Positions 22,085-31,909 of a stretch of DNA of 64,000 nucleotides are shown one piece after another (position 1 is the stretch's first letter; each line of letters opens with the position of its first letter). The notes below the pieces were generated by a model. It did not search any database. It saw only the letters and a list, made by a program, of their open reading frames with translations, and had not been told where the DNA came from. Position numbers and translations under genes: made by a program. The stretch comes from Hydractinia symbiolongicarpus (taxonomy: Eukaryota > Cnidaria > Hydrozoa > Anthoathecata > Hydractiniidae): contig NC_079880.1 of NCBI RefSeq assembly GCF_029227915.1, positions 15,640,001 through 15,704,000 on the forward strand, in the 5' to 3' direction.

Positions 22085-22758
22085 ATAAAGCAACTGTATA
22101 TCACAGACATTGTAAAGCCTATAATATTTGAGGACTACTTAGGACATGATACGAGAATTGCCTTGAAATCCATAAGTATTCGACCTACATGGGTGAACAT
22201 TTATAGCAACAACGACTTTACAATTCGTAAGGTAGGACCTGATCAGAGGGTGACTCGGATCGCCATTATGAACGGTCTGTGCAAGATCGAGGATTTGGCG
22301 ACTATCGTTAACAGTCAAGCAGAGGATAAGACTAAACTGTTTGTCCTAAAAAATAGATTCTGTAGGCTCCGTGTCAGTGACGGGTACACGGTGGTGATTC
22401 ATAGACAACTCCAGGAGCTTTTAGGTCTTCCATACGACCCCAGTCAAAAATACTATACAAGTGGTGACTACGATGCAGTCTACAGGACTGAAGTTTATCA
22501 AAGATTGAGACTCGTTTGCCATCAGTTGGATGAAGACGACTGCCTGCTAGATGGTAAAAAGTGTAAAATTCTCGCTCTACTCCCCACCAAGGAGTTAAAC
22601 GCTTGGGGGGGGGGATATGTTGACCTGAAGTTTTGACACCTCAATTTACCTACTCCTAAAAGGCTCCACGGATCGTTCGGAGTTCATGTTAACAGACGAA
22701 TATCATCACGAGAAAAAGGTTTCGTTTACTGGATTAACGATTTATACTGATAGAATAA
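22085..22758 (+). pseudogene. Candidate penton / minor capsid protein (element B)
   Basis: Orthologue of the intact E gene (59954-60646). The start codon reads ATA where C, D and E have ATG. Signature: KQLYITDI.KP.IFEDYLG.DTRIALKSISIRP, LCKIEDLATIVNSQA, LRLVCHQLDEDDCLLDGKK.KILALLP.KELNAWG. A run of ten G (22604-22613) shifts the frame. The predicted all-beta pattern and fixed pairing with the capsid-region genes suggest a single-jelly-roll penton; this is inference. Its stop TAA abuts the next ATG. Confidence 0.55.
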
Positions 22759-23408
22759 ATGAATGATGTAACCAAGCTGTACCCAAATTTACCGAGTGCA
22801 CCTGCGCACATCGCCGACATGCCGGAGGAAAGCCAGGTCTACAGACTCAAAAAGATTGAGGAAATAGAACAGTATCTACGAAGTGAGGTTAGGGAGTGGG
22901 ACAGACTTGTCAAGAAGTTTAAAATGCATGGGACCTGGGTGAGGTATTGTGATCATGGTTTGTTGAGTGTCAGCATTATAACATCGGGCGTTGGGATCGG
23001 GGCGTTAGCCTCGGGCCTCGGAGCTCCCTCTGTATTCCCATGGGCAGTATCACAATAGCTGTAGGTATAGGACAAGCCGGTCTGCGGAATGCCTCAAAAA
23101 GATTAAGCGCTAAATCCAAAAAGCACGAAAGTATCAGGCTACTCGCGGAGACCAAATTAAATTCCGTCGTCGACCTGATCAGCCAGGCTGTAGAAAATGG
23201 GGTGATTAGCGACTACAAGTTTAGTCTCATTATGCAGGAAAAGCAACGGTAAATGCTGCCGAAGGAGCAAATACGACAACGCGTTAAACAGATAGTTGAT
23301 AGACTTAACGAACGAGAACGTGCCCAGCTGGTTCCGAAGGAAAGACAAGAAGGTAGGGATGACGTTTTAAAAAAACTTCAATCTGCACAGTATGCAACGC
23401 TACCTAGA
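22759..23408 (+). pseudogene. Coiled-coil and double-span membrane protein YRLKKIEEIEQ family (B)
   Basis: Pro-rich N-terminus (KLYPNLPSAPA), coiled coil (VYRLKKIEEIEQYLRSEVREWDR), HG.W..Y.DHGLLSVSIITSGVGIG hydrophobic segment, a second glycine-rich hydrophobic segment (ITIAVGIGQAGL), basic KSKKHE.IRLLAETKLNS, DLISQA.ENGVISD and a C-terminal coil. Frameshift near 23040, TAA at 23250, shifted end. E has the intact 216-residue form. A conserved cnidarian Polinton protein, probably membrane-associated. Confidence 0.7.
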
Positions 23409-23441
23409 GTCTCCACCTGTTTAGAAACCTTAATTTTGTAT

Positions 23442-23471
23442 ATTTTATAGGTCTTGTAGGACCTATAAAAT
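23442..23471. terminator. Convergent hairpin (B)
   Basis: Perfect 12-bp stem ATTTTATAGGTC/GACCTATAAAAT with a 6-base loop, between the 3' ends of the convergent membrane gene and minus-strand gene. C has a diverged counterpart at 27641-27676. Confidence 0.7.
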
Positions 23472-23481
23472 GTATGGTTTT

Positions 23482-23928
23482 TTAATCCTCACTCAGCAAC
23501 CATTCTTTTTTGAAGTCCTTATATCGACATTCCACAACATGTACCTGAGGGTAGTAGTTTTTACCTTGCATATACACAATTTTTGAGATATCAGCTCTTC
23601 GATCTTGGACCAGATTTGACGATATTTCTCGACACAGTCGGGGTTCTTTTCAAAATCAAGACTCATCGCTGGTAGAGCACTGGCATTGTACCGGGTGACC
23701 CCATGCGGGGACCAGATTTTACGTGTTTTTACCTTCAAAGCAACCACGAGGTCTCGTGTATGGTAGCCTATAATGTACCTAACCTCCAAGGTTATCCTTA
23801 CCTCCATTGGCAGGAATGGGATCTGACACTGTTAGATAGTCCACGTTGATATCATTGATGTCCGTAAAGGTAGTAGCAAATGAGTAGAAAATTTTGGGGT
23901 TGACAAGCTCAATCTCAAATTGTAGCAT
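23482..23928 (-). pseudogene. Conserved minus-strand protein, unassigned (element B)
   Basis: Begins MLQFEIELVNPKIFYSFATTFTDI, contains a VSDPI.AN.GKD block and ends QGKNYYPQVHVVECR...EWLLSED. Several shifts between. E 61578-62105 is the full form (175 residues). The family is unknown to me; an early replication-associated or nucleic-acid-binding role is only a guess from its place among minus-strand genes next to a terminus. Confidence 0.5.
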
Positions 23929-23934
23929 CTTGTT

Positions 23935-24129
23935 TTATTGAATTTCAAAAAAGCTCCGAGGATTGCTTCTCGTTTTACATACACAGCTACCCTCGTTACA
24001 GGTGATGTATTCCTAGTAGCAATACTAGCACAACATTTTTGCCTTTACCACAAACCTACGTCCGCAGGTACATCTATCATACTCATCGACACGATCGAGT
24101 ACCCGTTCACAGTCCTTACATTTTTCCAT
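23935..24129 (-). pseudogene. Small zinc-finger peptide (element B)
   Basis: Starts MEKCKDCERVLDR, then YDRCTCGRRFVVKAKMLC and YC: a six-Cys pattern (C-x2-C, C-x-CG, C-x2-C). The ATG is in AAATAAATG, where TAA is also the stop of the previous gene. Two in-frame stops after MLC. C 27985-28134 is intact. Possibly a DNA- or RNA-binding accessory peptide. Confidence 0.6.
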
Positions 24130-24312
24130 TTATTTACACTTATAAACATCATCCTCCAGGTCTTGAATCCTTCGTTCATTATCCTCTTCTTTTGATGATT
24201 CGTGCACTAAGGCCAACGCCATTAGTGGTAGAGATAGACCAATGCCAACTATAAAGATTATAGCTGCTAAGTTTTCCATAGCCTCTACTTTTGATTGACG
24301 ATTGATGCACAT
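24130..24312 (-). CDS. Single-span membrane peptide (element B)
   Basis: 60 residues: MCINRQSKVEA, one hydrophobic span (LAAIIFIVGIGLSLPLMALAL) and a charged coil (EEDNERRIQDLEDDV). The start is in AATAAATG and the stop TAA abuts the zinc-finger ATG. C has a homologue at 28140-28321. Function unknown. Confidence 0.6.
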   Translation of the reverse strand: MCINRQSKVEAMENLAAIIFIVGIGLSLPLMALALVHESSKEEDNERRIQDLEDDVYKCK

Positions 24313-24371
24313 TTATTAGTAGTATTTTTGATTTTATCTTACAACAAGGTTGTATGAAACCAAGGTTATCT

Positions 24372-24629
24372 TCACCTACATATAGGCATGTCCTGTGTTT
24401 TGAACTTGCTTGGCACAAGCCTTAGCAAACAGGCATGATACTCAACGGCCTTGTTGCACATGTCCTGCCTCTTAAAGTGGTATGGTACCCAACCTAGCAT
24501 GTCTGGCATCTCTTCTACAGCCTTATTGCACATGTCTTGAGTTTTGAATTGATTTGGTACATGCATGAGCCCCCGGGGCATATCCTCAACGGCTTTGTTG
24601 CACATGCCTTGCGTCTTGAATTGACTCAT
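24372..24629 (-). CDS. DUF4116-like repeat protein (element B)
   Basis: 85 residues made of four repeats of about 23 residues, each FKTQDMCNKAVE.MP...G.VP.. . This matches the DUF4116-type repeats of giant viruses and some phages, which form short helical arrays of unknown function. The start follows AATAATAAGG. It lies just inside the right terminal repeat. A decayed trace of it occurs in C near 28340-28410. Confidence 0.6.
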   Translation of the reverse strand: MSQFKTQGMCNKAVEDMPRGLMHVPNQFKTQDMCNKAVEEMPDMLGWVPYHFKRQDMCNKAVEYHACLLRLVPSKFKTQDMPICR

Positions 24630-24690
24630 CCTTATTATTAGGGTTACAACATTTTCTCACCTTAAAGGGTGGACGTTTTTTCACATCTTT

Positions 24691-24990
24691 ACTGCGCATG
24701 CGTTGGGGGCTCATTTGTTGTATGTTAAATAACTTACCTTGTTATGCATGACTAAGTACTGATGCTACTGCGCATGCGTTAATTTTTGATGACGTCAGCA
24801 GTGTGCAGGGGACTTTACCTGTAGGTGTGCCAGAATTATTTTTAGTCATTTTAGTATGGTTTAACATTATAGGGGTTAACCTTGATATGCATGACTAAAC
24901 ACAGCATGATCAGCGGATTTGTTGTGTTTGACTGTGGCGTACGTGTGTGTGTGATGTGCGCCTGTGCTAGAAGGAACATTCCTCTGTCTT
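24691..24990. repeat. Right terminal inverted repeat of B
   Basis: Pairs with 7028-7301. It has two CGCATGCG palindromes and TGACGTCA at 24789-24796. Confidence 0.88.
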
Positions 24991-24996
24991 TCATGT
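24991..24996. repeat. Right target-site duplication of Polinton B
   Basis: TCATGT, identical to 7022-7027. The flanking GCTTTTGATGAACGG continues the interrupted Helitron subrepeat. Confidence 0.85.
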
Positions 24997-25849
24997 GCTT
25001 TTGATGAACGGTTAATGAGATATAAGGGTTTAAAGATTTTGCTAACGTCAGCAATAGCCAGTCAAAACAAAAAAATAAATTTTTAAACATTTTTTATAAC
25101 TGTTGCTTTCATCGTATAGATCTTGGAACGCTGATCAAGAAAATTTACAGGATCATACACTTTTGACAAACGGTAGCAGAGATATTAGGGTTTAAAGGTT
25201 TTTTGATGACTTCATTAACCCGTTCATTCCGAAACGGATTTGGGGACCCATGTTTGGGAAAATTACACAAATTGGTCCTAGGTGGTCTCTAGTTACCCAC
25301 GCGGTGAAAAATCATTGACGTCACCACCTCGTTTCCAAGTTACTTGGCATCAAGGTTTTAAGTGCACTGTACTGGCTTCATCAATTTAATATTGGATTTT
25401 GTCGTTAAAGTAGTGTTATTGACGTCGCGCCGTAACGTCAGAAAATTTAACATATTAGACATGCATTATTCGGCAACATCAAAGGAAAATGAACACATCC
25501 ACATTGCCTGTTACAGGCAGACACAGTCTCTTTATTATTATATAGATGGTTGATAAGGACAATGGAAAAATAGGTTTTATTCTAGATTTTTTACTGACGT
25601 CAGCAGTGTGAGATACGAGAGAAATTGACGAAATTTTGTTCATTTGTTGCATGTAATGTGTAGAGGTTAAAACGCTGATAAAAATAATGTATAGCATCAT
25701 ATGTTTTCGATGAATGCCTAAGGAGATACAAGGGTTTAAAAAATTTGCTGTCGTCAGCAAAAACCAACAAATTTTTGGTTTGAAAAATTTGTATGCTTGG
25801 TGCCTTCATCTATAGATCTTGAAACCCTGATCAAGAAAATGTAATCTCG

Positions 25850-26294
25850 ACACACTTGTGCATGTCCCGAGGTGGAATAGGGGTTTTTATACTGCGAGAA
25901 CCCATCATCATAGGGCATGGGTACCTTCATTCTTGCCAATATGCGTCGCATATAGTAGTACACGTGAAATTTGAAGATCGAGTTGACAAAAGGGTACCGA
26001 ACCCGTCAGATGCTTGGCAGATATGCCCAAGGCCGTAGTTGCGCAATGGGTGGCGAAATTAACCTGGATATTCAAGTAGTCCAAGGTCTGCCCTGTCCAA
26101 CTTACTCTGACAGGGTCGTTCAGCAAATTAGTGGGAATGGATATGGTATATTTGGTAAACTCAGGGAATGCCACCTCAATGTGCGAGTCCGTAGACACGT
26201 ACAGACCCTGATGCTCTAAGTTGGTTACACTAAGTGCCCATTCGCCCCTGTTACTATTGTACTTTGCCTTGGGGTTGTATGAGTATATATTCAT
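25850..26294 (-). pseudogene. Conserved capsid-region protein, N-terminal part (C)
   Basis: Orthologue of B 20842-22064, starting MNIYSYNPKAKY, with LYVSTDSHI, FPEFTKYTI and QTLDYLNIQVNFATHCATT. A frameshift near 25970; the 3' two thirds are lost at the fragment edge. Confidence 0.65.
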
Positions 26295-26317
26295 CCTTTC
26301 TTAAAACAAAGGATGAA
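26290..26317. promoter_or_regulatory. Palindrome between divergent genes (C)
   Basis: Arms TTCATCCTTT and AAAGGATGAA pair perfectly and contain both divergent start codons (minus 26294, plus 26313). The sequence differs from the B and E palindromes at the same place. Confidence 0.7.
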
Positions 26318-26960
26318 ACAACTCTATAATACTGATATCGAAAAGCCTACGATATTTGAAGACTACCTGGAGCAGGACACGAGAATTGCCTTGAAGTCGA
26401 TCAGTATTCGGCCTGTATGGCTGAACCTGTATAGTAACAACGAGTTTACTATACGCAAGGTAGGGCCTGATGAGAGGGTGACTCGGATCGAGATCCTGAA
26501 TTGTTTGTACAGAATAAAGGATTTGGCATCCATTGTGAATAGTCAAGCAGAGGACAAGATTAAGCTTTCTGTCCTGAAAAATGGACTCTGCAGTCTCAGT
26601 GACGGGTACTCGGTGGTGATGGATCGACAATTTTAAGAGCTCCTAGGCCTACCCTACGATCCTGCAAATAAGTACTATATGAAGGGCGACTATGATGCAT
26701 ATTACAGGACCGATGTTTACCATAGGGTGAGACTCGTTTGTCCGCAGTTGGACGAAGACGACTGCCTGCTTGATAGCAAAAAGTCTAAAATTCTGGCCTT
26801 GCTTCCCACCAAAGAGTTAAACGCTTGGGGAGATATGCTGACCTGGAATTTTGGCACTCCTGTTTACCTTCCACTGAAGGGCTCTACGGACCGTCTAGAG
26901 TTCATGTTAACGGACGAATATCACCTTAAAAAGAACGTCTCGCATTCTGAAAGAATAAAG
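26313..26960 (+). pseudogene. Candidate penton / minor capsid protein (C)
   Basis: Close to B: KQLYNTDIEKPTIFEDYLEQD, LYRIKDLASIVNSQAEDK, LRLVCPQLDEDDCLLDSKKSKILALLP. TAA at 26634 and a shifted 3' end, so the frame runs into the next gene without a stop. Confidence 0.55.
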
Positions 26961-27611
26961 ATGAGCGATATCAGAAAACTGTATCCGAGTTTGCCGAGTG
27001 CACCTGCGCAAGGCGCCGATATGCAAGATGAAGGACAGGTCTTTAGGCTTAAAAAGATTGATAAAATAGAGCAATATTTACAAAATGAAATCAAGGAGCG
27101 GAACAGGCTTGCCAAGAAGTTTTAAATGCATAATACGTGGGTACGCTTCTGCGACCATGGTCTGCTTGATATAAGCGTGATAAATTCGGGGCTTATCATA
27201 GGAGCTATAGCCTCCAGCCTAGGAGTCCCCCTGGCCATTGCAATGGGGGGACTCACGATTGCAGCTGGGATAGGACAGGCCGGTCTTAGAAACGCTTCAA
27301 AAAGGCTCGGCGTCAAATCGAAAAAACATGAAGGTATAAGGCTATTAGCCGAATTGAAACTGAACTCTATCATTGATCTCATCTCAAAGGCAATGGAAAA
27401 CGGTGTGATTAGTGACTACGAGTACAGCTTGATCAGCAGGGAATAAGAGAGGTATATACTGCTAAAGGAACAGATGCGGTAGCGTTTTAGACGAATCGTG
27501 AATGCCATTAATGAACAAGAGCGTACCCAGCTAGTCGCTAAGGGCAGGAAAGAGGGAAGAATTGACGTTTTAAAAAAACTTCAGTCTGTACAGTATGCAA
27601 GCGCTACCTAG
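26961..27611 (+). pseudogene. Coiled-coil and double-span membrane protein (C)
   Basis: Same family as E 60647-61297. The start follows AGAATAAAG. Stops at 27123, 27444 and near 27479 break it, but the frame is otherwise kept to the end QYASAT. Both hydrophobic glycine-rich segments are present. Confidence 0.65.
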
Positions 27612-27640
27612 AGTCTCCACCTGAGTATAAGCCTTAATTT

Positions 27641-27676
27641 TATGTATTTTATAGGTCCTGTATGGCCTATAAAATA
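27641..27676. terminator. Convergent hairpin (C)
   Basis: 13-bp perfect stem TGTATTTTATAGG/CCTATAAAATACA with a 10-base loop, between convergent 3' ends. Counterpart of B 23442-23471 with changed loop and a longer stem. Confidence 0.7.
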
Positions 27677-27682
27677 CATGGT

Positions 27683-27984
27683 TTTTAATCCTCACTTAAC
27701 AACCATTCTAGTTTGAAGTCCTTACATCAAACATTCTGTAATATGTACCTGAGGGTAGTAGTTTTTGCCTTGCACATATACTGATGAAATAGCCAGGATG
27801 GCACTGGCTTGGTAGGGTTCATCGTAGGGTACTAGCATACCATAGAATTTGGTTGTGATCGCGTCCTTGTCGTATTTAAGCTTGGCGTTCACATAACGGT
27901 CCTTTTTCACGGGCTCCGTCGTCAATTGCTCAGAAATCAACTCCTCAATCTTGGACCAGATTTGGCGATTGAGGGATTTGCATG
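27683..27984 (-). pseudogene. Conserved minus-strand protein, partial (C)
   Basis: Keeps WSKIEELIS.QL....VKKDRYVNAKLK and, after a frameshift, the end GKNYYPQVHI.EC..EWLLSED. The N-terminal half is deleted; the upstream zinc-finger gene now ends where it begins. Confidence 0.5.
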
Positions 27985-28134
27985 TCACCGACATGCGCAA
28001 CCACTCCCATTATACGTGATATATTCATGGTAGCAGTACCAGCACAACATTTTACCATTTACCACGAACCGACGCCCGCAAGTACATTTATCATACGCAT
28101 CCAACATACGTATACAGTCGTTACAATACTCCAT
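27985..28134 (-). CDS. Small zinc-finger peptide (C)
   Basis: 49 residues, intact: MEYCNDCIRMLDAYDKCTCG, then RRFVVNGKMLCWYCYHEYI and a Cys-containing tail. Cys pairs at C-x2-C, C-x-CG, C-x2-C. The start is in GAATAAATG. Confidence 0.6.
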   Translation of the reverse strand: MEYCNDCIRMLDAYDKCTCGRRFVVNGKMLCWYCYHEYITYNGSGCACR

Positions 28135-28139
28135 TTATT

Positions 28140-28321
28140 CTATAATCTTCAAGACGGTCCTCTAAACCTTGAATCTTCCGTTCATTATCCTTCTACCTCT
28201 CTGATTCTTTTACCAGGGCCAGGGCCATAAACGGGAGGGAGATACCAATACCAGCCATATAGGTCATGAATGCTGCAGTTCCAAATATATCGAATTTTGA
28301 TTGCTGATAGTTAATGCACAT
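28140..28321 (-). pseudogene. Single-span membrane peptide (C)
   Basis: Homologue of B 24130-24312: MCINYQQSKF, a span (MAGIGISLPFMALALV) and a charged coil broken by TAG after ESER. The start is in AATAAATG. Confidence 0.5.
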
Positions 28322-28449
28322 TTATTATATAGTATTTTTGATTTCATCTTCCAATCCCGAAGTGTTGTGGGATGACTTATGAATTTCACATGTTGTTGCA
28401 CATGTCCTACGTCTTTAAATGATCCAAATAAATGATGAATTCTGCCTGT

Positions 28450-28626
28450 GCTAGAATTTTTACCCATTTGCAGCATTGATGACGTCACTGCTATACATCG
28501 ATAAACATAGATTATTAGGGAATAACCATGGCTAAGCACCGCATGATACCGGATTATCGGGACTTGCTGTGACGTCTGTGACGTGTGCGTGCGCGACTAT
28601 GCCAGAAGGAACATTTTACTATCTTT
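28450..28626. repeat. Terminal repeat of fragment C
   Basis: Resembles the outer 240 bases of element A, with TTGATGACGTCACTGC, CATGGCTAAGCACCGCATGAT and the terminal 15-mer. Confidence 0.6.
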
Positions 28627-30164
28627 GATACAAAAGTTTAAAAAAATTTTATTGACGTCGGCAATGGCCCGTCAAAACACACAAAATTTGTTTTTCGAAA
28701 TTTGTATACCTGTTGCCTTCCTTTAGATCTTAAAACGCTGATCAAGAAAATGTATAGGATCGTGTACTTTTGACAAACCGTTACGGAAATATTGCGGTTT
28801 AAATGTTTCTTGATGACGTCATCACCACCTCGTTTTCAATTTATTTGTCCTCAGAGTTTTAGGTGCACTGTATTGGCTTCATTACTTTAATACCAAAAAT
28901 GTTTTTTAGAAATTTGTATACCTGTTGCCTTCATCGTATGGATCTTGAAACGCTGATCAGGAAATATATAGGATCATGTGCTTTTGACAAACGGTTGCCG
29001 AGATATTAGGGTTTGAAGGTTTTTTGATGACGTCATTAACCCGTCCATTCCGAAACGGATTTGGGGATTCAGGTTTGGAAAACTTGCCCAAATTAGTCCC
29101 AAGTGGTCCCTAGCTACCCACGCAGTGAAAAATCATTGACGTCACCACCTCGTTTCCAAGTTATTTGGCCTCAAAGTTTAAGTGCACTGTAATGGCTTCA
29201 TTAATTTAATATAGGGTATTGACGTTAAAGTAGTGTTAATGACGTCGCGCTGTAACGTCAGAAAATTTAACATATAAGACATGCGTTTTTCGGTTACTTC
29301 AAAGAAAATTCCGGTAATATCAAAGGAAAATTAACATATCCGCTTTGCCTGTTACAGACACACGGAACTGGCCTATCGATAAGGCTCGTGAAAAAATCTA
29401 CTTAGGCAAAAGGTCATTAAAGAAATAAGTTTCTTTAGATGTAAAAATCAATCAGTTAACAACACAAAAGAATTTCTTTTTTAGTATGAGGATCCGTACT
29501 GCTCTTTACCAACAATTCTGAACCTAAATGTCATAAAATCAATAAGCGAAGAATAAACTTACTTGAATTAAAAAAGATCATTATTTTGGAAATATTGTAT
29601 ACGGTTCGTAAACAAAAACAGATTGGTTCTTGAGAAACACATCTTAATCAACAAAGATAATTTCATTCAGGATGCCGTATATTGCCATTACCCTTCAATC
29701 TTCCACAAAAAGGTTATGAAACAAATTAAAATTTAGAAAAAGTCATATCAGTGCATACAGTCATCGCCCATTAGATTACAAAATCAGAAACAAAACAATA
29801 ATAAATAACTTAACACATTAAAATACATCTTACTATCCTGCAAAAGTTCAAGTCTTTGAAAGATTTTGTAGGTATCTAGCTAGCTTGTTACATCATAATT
29901 CGTGCTCATAAAAGAAGACAAATTTGATAACTATAGTAGTTAGCTATAGATAATTAAAAAAGAGGAATAACAACAGAAATCATAGGTTAGAGCTAGCAAT
30001 GGGAGGGGGCGTTGGACTTGGAGGCTAACATTAGCTAGCTAACAGTAGCTAAGACACCCAGTTAAATATACTTAAACTGGGAACACTTAGCTAAAACTAA
30101 AGCTAGCTATTTATGCTTAGTAAAACACATATAAAAGGAAACAATGGTAATGTAAAAATAATAA

Positions 30165-30750
30165 CATTACAGTGAGCAGTAAGTTCAACAAACCAAAGTT
30201 TTCTGTTTGTTAGTCAGCTAACAGCTTTATGTAGCATGTTGAATTTTAGGACAAACACGTTAGTTACGCACCAGGGAAACATTGATTATGCAACAAAATG
30301 TAAACAAATATGGTGGCTAGGTTTTTTAAAAAAAATATAAAACTTCAAGAATTTGAGGCTTTTCTTGGAAAATGCGAGTCTGCTTGCTCCAGTGACATAA
30401 AAACCAAACGTCTGAAAACTTCAAAGTTCTTACTATTTGTGATTTCAAATCCACTTCAAACTCTAGCCTTTATTTTCTACCTTTAACTTTACTACTTTAC
30501 TTCCAGCTCTAGCTACCACTTCTTACTTCACTTCTTGGACTTTTCTTTCTCTGAATTACTGTTGCACTTTTTTCAAGACGAAGTGACCGTTCTGTTGTTG
30601 TTGTTGTTGTTTTCGGTGTCGAGGGACACCATTTTTGTAAAGAAAGCCGTTAAATTTATTTCAGCAAACCAAGTTGCTCCATTTCGATCACGTGATGTAA
30701 ACAAAGTAAACCCGCTAGTAAAATTGATATAACTTTTTCGAAACTTCAAA
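30165..30750. repeat. Long direct repeat, left copy
   Basis: Matches 33294-33925 in the same orientation, with indels. Shared blocks include GCGAGTCTGCTTGCTCCAG, CAAAGTTCTTACTATTTGTG and GAGGGACACCATTTTT. The two copies bracket the ISL2EU genes. Confidence 0.85.
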
Positions 30751-30929
30751 ACGATCGTTTACCTAACTTGAAAAAGAAACAAGAAAACATAGTCAAATGT
30801 TACAGCTGCTATGATCCAACCTTACATGATGGTCATGAAAGACAAATATTCACAAAATTGTTTCAAGTTGCACCAAAGGCAGCAATTTTTTAAAGTTTAT
30901 CATATGAATTTACTAATAGTAACAGCATA

Positions 30930-31905
30930 ATGAATAGAGATACAAGTGAAACGGATACAGATGACGAGACAGAAACAAATAGCTTGCCAGAGCCTCTTAC
31001 ATCACTTTTTGATTCTAGTTCAATAAATTTGACACATGATGAACTAATAAATAAAAGCACTAGATATTACAAGGAATATATACAATCAACATATGAGCAT
31101 CAGCTAAAAAACCTATGTGAAATAACAAAAAAGCAAAAATTATCGGATATATGGAATGTACATAGAAGTGGGAGAATCACAGCATCCATATCTAAAATGG
31201 CTTATTCTAAAAAATTAGAAGCACCATCTAGAACTTTTATTCAGACTGTCATGCAATATTGTGAGCCTGTAAAAGTGGCCGCCACTACATGCGGCACTAA
31301 AATGGAAAATGCAGCCAGGAGAGCGTATTTCAATTTGATGAACAAACATCACATTGACTTTCAAGTGTTGGAAACAGGATTACATATTGATCCAAATAAT
31401 TTATGTTTGGGGGCTAGCCCAGATGGAATAAGTTATTGTAAATGTCATGGGATTGGTATTTTAGAAATTAAATGCCCTTACAAGTACAAACAAGGTCTAG
31501 CAAAATGCTTTTCCGATTCAATTTGCCCAATAGATAACAATGGTTTAATTAAGGAAAATCATCAATACTATCATCAAATGCAACATCAGGTGTAGGTAAC
31601 TGGTTATTCATACTGTGATTTTTTTGTGTGGACACAAGGAAGAGAAAAAAAACGACAAGTTTTTAATTAGAATTGAAAAAATATGATGTTTTGCGAACGT
31701 TTGAATTAAAACTTTTAGATGTATTTCACAAAATAATATTACCAGAAATAGTTAGTCGAAAAAATGATCCGAATAATATCAATGTCGAAGAACGTTTTTG
31801 CATATGCCGTCGACCGCATTTTTCACCCATGATTGCATGCGACAGACCTGGCTGCAAAATAAAATAGTTTCATCTTTCTTGTGTATTAACACAACATTAA
31901 ATGGT
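30930..31905 (+). pseudogene. YqaJ-like exonuclease with PHD finger (ISL2EU)
   Basis: An acidic N-terminus, then a helical segment and the lambda-exonuclease/YqaJ core: GRITAS, G..ME..A...Y, LGASPDGI and EIKCPYKYK, and YYHQMQHQV. TAG at 31593 and a frameshift near 31665. A PHD-type Cys/His stretch follows (FCICRRPHFSPMIACDRPGCK then FHLSC), where the conserved Trp codon is TAG. ISL2EU transposons pair such a nuclease with a THAP transposase; its role in transposition is not settled. Confidence 0.75.
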
Positions 31906-31909
31906 TCTG

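Larger units (their letters stand above)
7028..24990 (+). mobile_element. Polinton/Maverick element B, complete ends
   Basis: About 17.96 kb between TCATGT target duplications, with inverted terminal repeats of about 0.27-0.30 kb. It begins AGAGATAGAG, the 5'-AG typical of Polintons. It carries polymerase, packaging ATPase, retroviral-type integrase, candidate capsid proteins and several conserved accessory genes. Most genes have stops or shifts, so it is inactive. A 2.16-kb tandem duplication lies inside (16.2-20.7 kb). Confidence 0.93.
6856..25546 (-). mobile_element. Helitron-like repeat unit interrupted by Polinton B
   Basis: On minus the 5' end is TCTATATAATAAT (TC at 25545-25546). The 3' end is CTAG at 6856-6859, preceded by a perfect hairpin, GTGGA/TCCAC (6872-6876 with 6881-6885), about 12 bases inside. 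That is the standard Helitron 3' architecture. The host repeat itself is only about 0.7 kb; the rest is Polinton B. Removing B and one TCATGT restores a sequence that closely matches the intact subrepeat at 34160-34260. Confidence 0.65.
25844..28626 (+). mobile_element. Polinton fragment C, right end only
   Basis: 2.8 kb corresponding to the right end of B (capsid-region protein to terminus), about 75-85% similar by eye. The left junction cuts into the capsid-region gene after GAAAATGTA of the Helitron subrepeat. The right terminus (CATTTTACTATCTTT at 28612-28626) matches the Polinton terminal 15-mer with changes. Confidence 0.8.
25547..29374 (-). mobile_element. Helitron-like repeat unit interrupted by Polinton fragment C
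   Basis: The degenerate minus 3' end lies at about 25547-25580 (TTGATAAGG.CAATGG in place of the hairpin). The 5' side ends near 29374, where ACACGGAACTGGCC is cut short before the next unit. Subrepeats with the GATCAAGAAAATGTA core occur near 25820, 28740 and 28950. 24997-25843 and 28627-29374 hold only this repeat and no gene. Confidence 0.5.

Noticed and set aside
24372-24629. CRISPR-like array from the regular repeats
   Set aside because: The repeat is a coding repeat of about 69 bases with diverged copies and no unique spacers.
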